This document shows, piece after piece, positions 63,951 to 64,000 of a stretch of 64,000 nucleotides of DNA. The translations under genes were made by a program, and so were the position numbers. How positions within the stretch are numbered: position 1 is the first letter of the stretch; each line of letters opens with the position of its first letter. Under the pieces are notes generated by a model that was given only the letters and a program-made list of their open reading frames with translations, was not told the origin of the DNA and did not search any database. Source of the DNA: Pseudomonas pharyngis (GTDB taxonomy: Bacteria; Pseudomonadota; Gammaproteobacteria; Pseudomonadales; Pseudomonadaceae); assembly GCF_021602345.1 (NCBI RefSeq), contig NZ_BQID01000011.1, positions 144,037-208,036 on the forward strand, written 5' to 3'.

Positions 63951-64000
63951 CCCTCACCCTAGCCCTCTCCCGGAGGGAGAGGGGACTGACCGCGTTGTTT
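63951..64000 (+). repeat. CCCTCACCCTAGCCCTC intergenic repeat, cut by window end
   Basis: The last 50 bases carry the same element as at 32821-33009. The CCCTCACCCTAGCCCTC head is joined directly to the GGAGGGAGAGGGGACTGACCG tail without the CGAAACGTCGGACCGCC middle block. An internal CTCTCCC/GGGAGAG dyad is present. Confidence 0.8.

Overview
The window is a piece of a Pseudomonas chromosome, most like the P. fluorescens group. The evidence is high G+C coding sequence, the GTGGGAGCGAGCCTGCTCGCGA-type REP elements, the CCCTCACCCTAGCCCTC intergenic repeat, and typical Pseudomonas gene sets: glpFKRD, a sigma-54/AauRS-controlled acidic amino acid transporter, OprB followed by Gcd, and a YN-GYP regulator. 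No rRNA, tRNA, CRISPR array, insertion sequence or prophage was recognised. Most of the window is intact core or lineage-typical sequence with accessory insertions.

Layout. 1-8 kb: an ABC ATPase whose start codon is cut by the window edge, a PhzF-like isomerase, YbaK, and the glycerol regulon glpF-glpK-glpR-glpD. 8-15 kb: the aatJQMP glutamate/aspartate ABC transporter and its AauS/AauR two-component system, with a sigma-54 promoter and two AauR-type inverted repeats upstream, then GlpM. 15-21.5 kb: an exported alpha/beta hydrolase, divergent metE/metR, and a small minus-strand cluster (NUDIX, LysE-type exporter, GNAT). 21.5-31.4 kb: a signalling island. A receiver/YN-GYP protein is divergent from a translationally coupled five-gene operon: REC-PAS-GGDEF-(dead EAL), REC-(degenerate GGDEF)-EAL, a diheme cytochrome c peroxidase, a membrane histidine kinase, and a REC-histidine kinase. 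Three of these proteins share one unusual receiver-domain subtype. 31.4-36.4 kb: an APC permease, an intergenic repeat pair, a RamA-like amidase, a LuxR-type regulator and a glutamate-synthase-like FMN enzyme.

36.4-50.4 kb: a lipid-linked-sugar / O-antigen modification cluster (GT39-like, GtrA, GtrII-like), a ProY-type permease, an unusually long class A penicillin-binding protein, and a 1683-residue LRR protein with an IpaH/SspH-type NEL E3 ubiquitin ligase domain whose C-E-D motif is retained. 50.4-56.6 kb: a five-gene CS1-type (alternate chaperone-usher) pilus operon behind an AT-rich upstream region. 56.6-64 kb: a YqjI-like PadR regulator coupled to a YqjH-like siderophore reductase, two small genes, oprB and gcd, and a DUF6124-type gene. 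The leader of that last gene can fold two mutually exclusive ways, one of which hides the ribosome binding site.

The three most interesting items are the c-di-GMP/peroxidase/kinase operon (23.1-31.4 kb), the NEL effector-like gene (45.4-50.4 kb) and the possible RNA switch at 63.46-63.53 kb. Possible Crc/Hfq CA motifs (AANAANAA) sit next to the ribosome binding sites of glpF, aatJ and the ProY-like permease, which suggests shared catabolite repression. All function calls are by sequence recognition without database searches.
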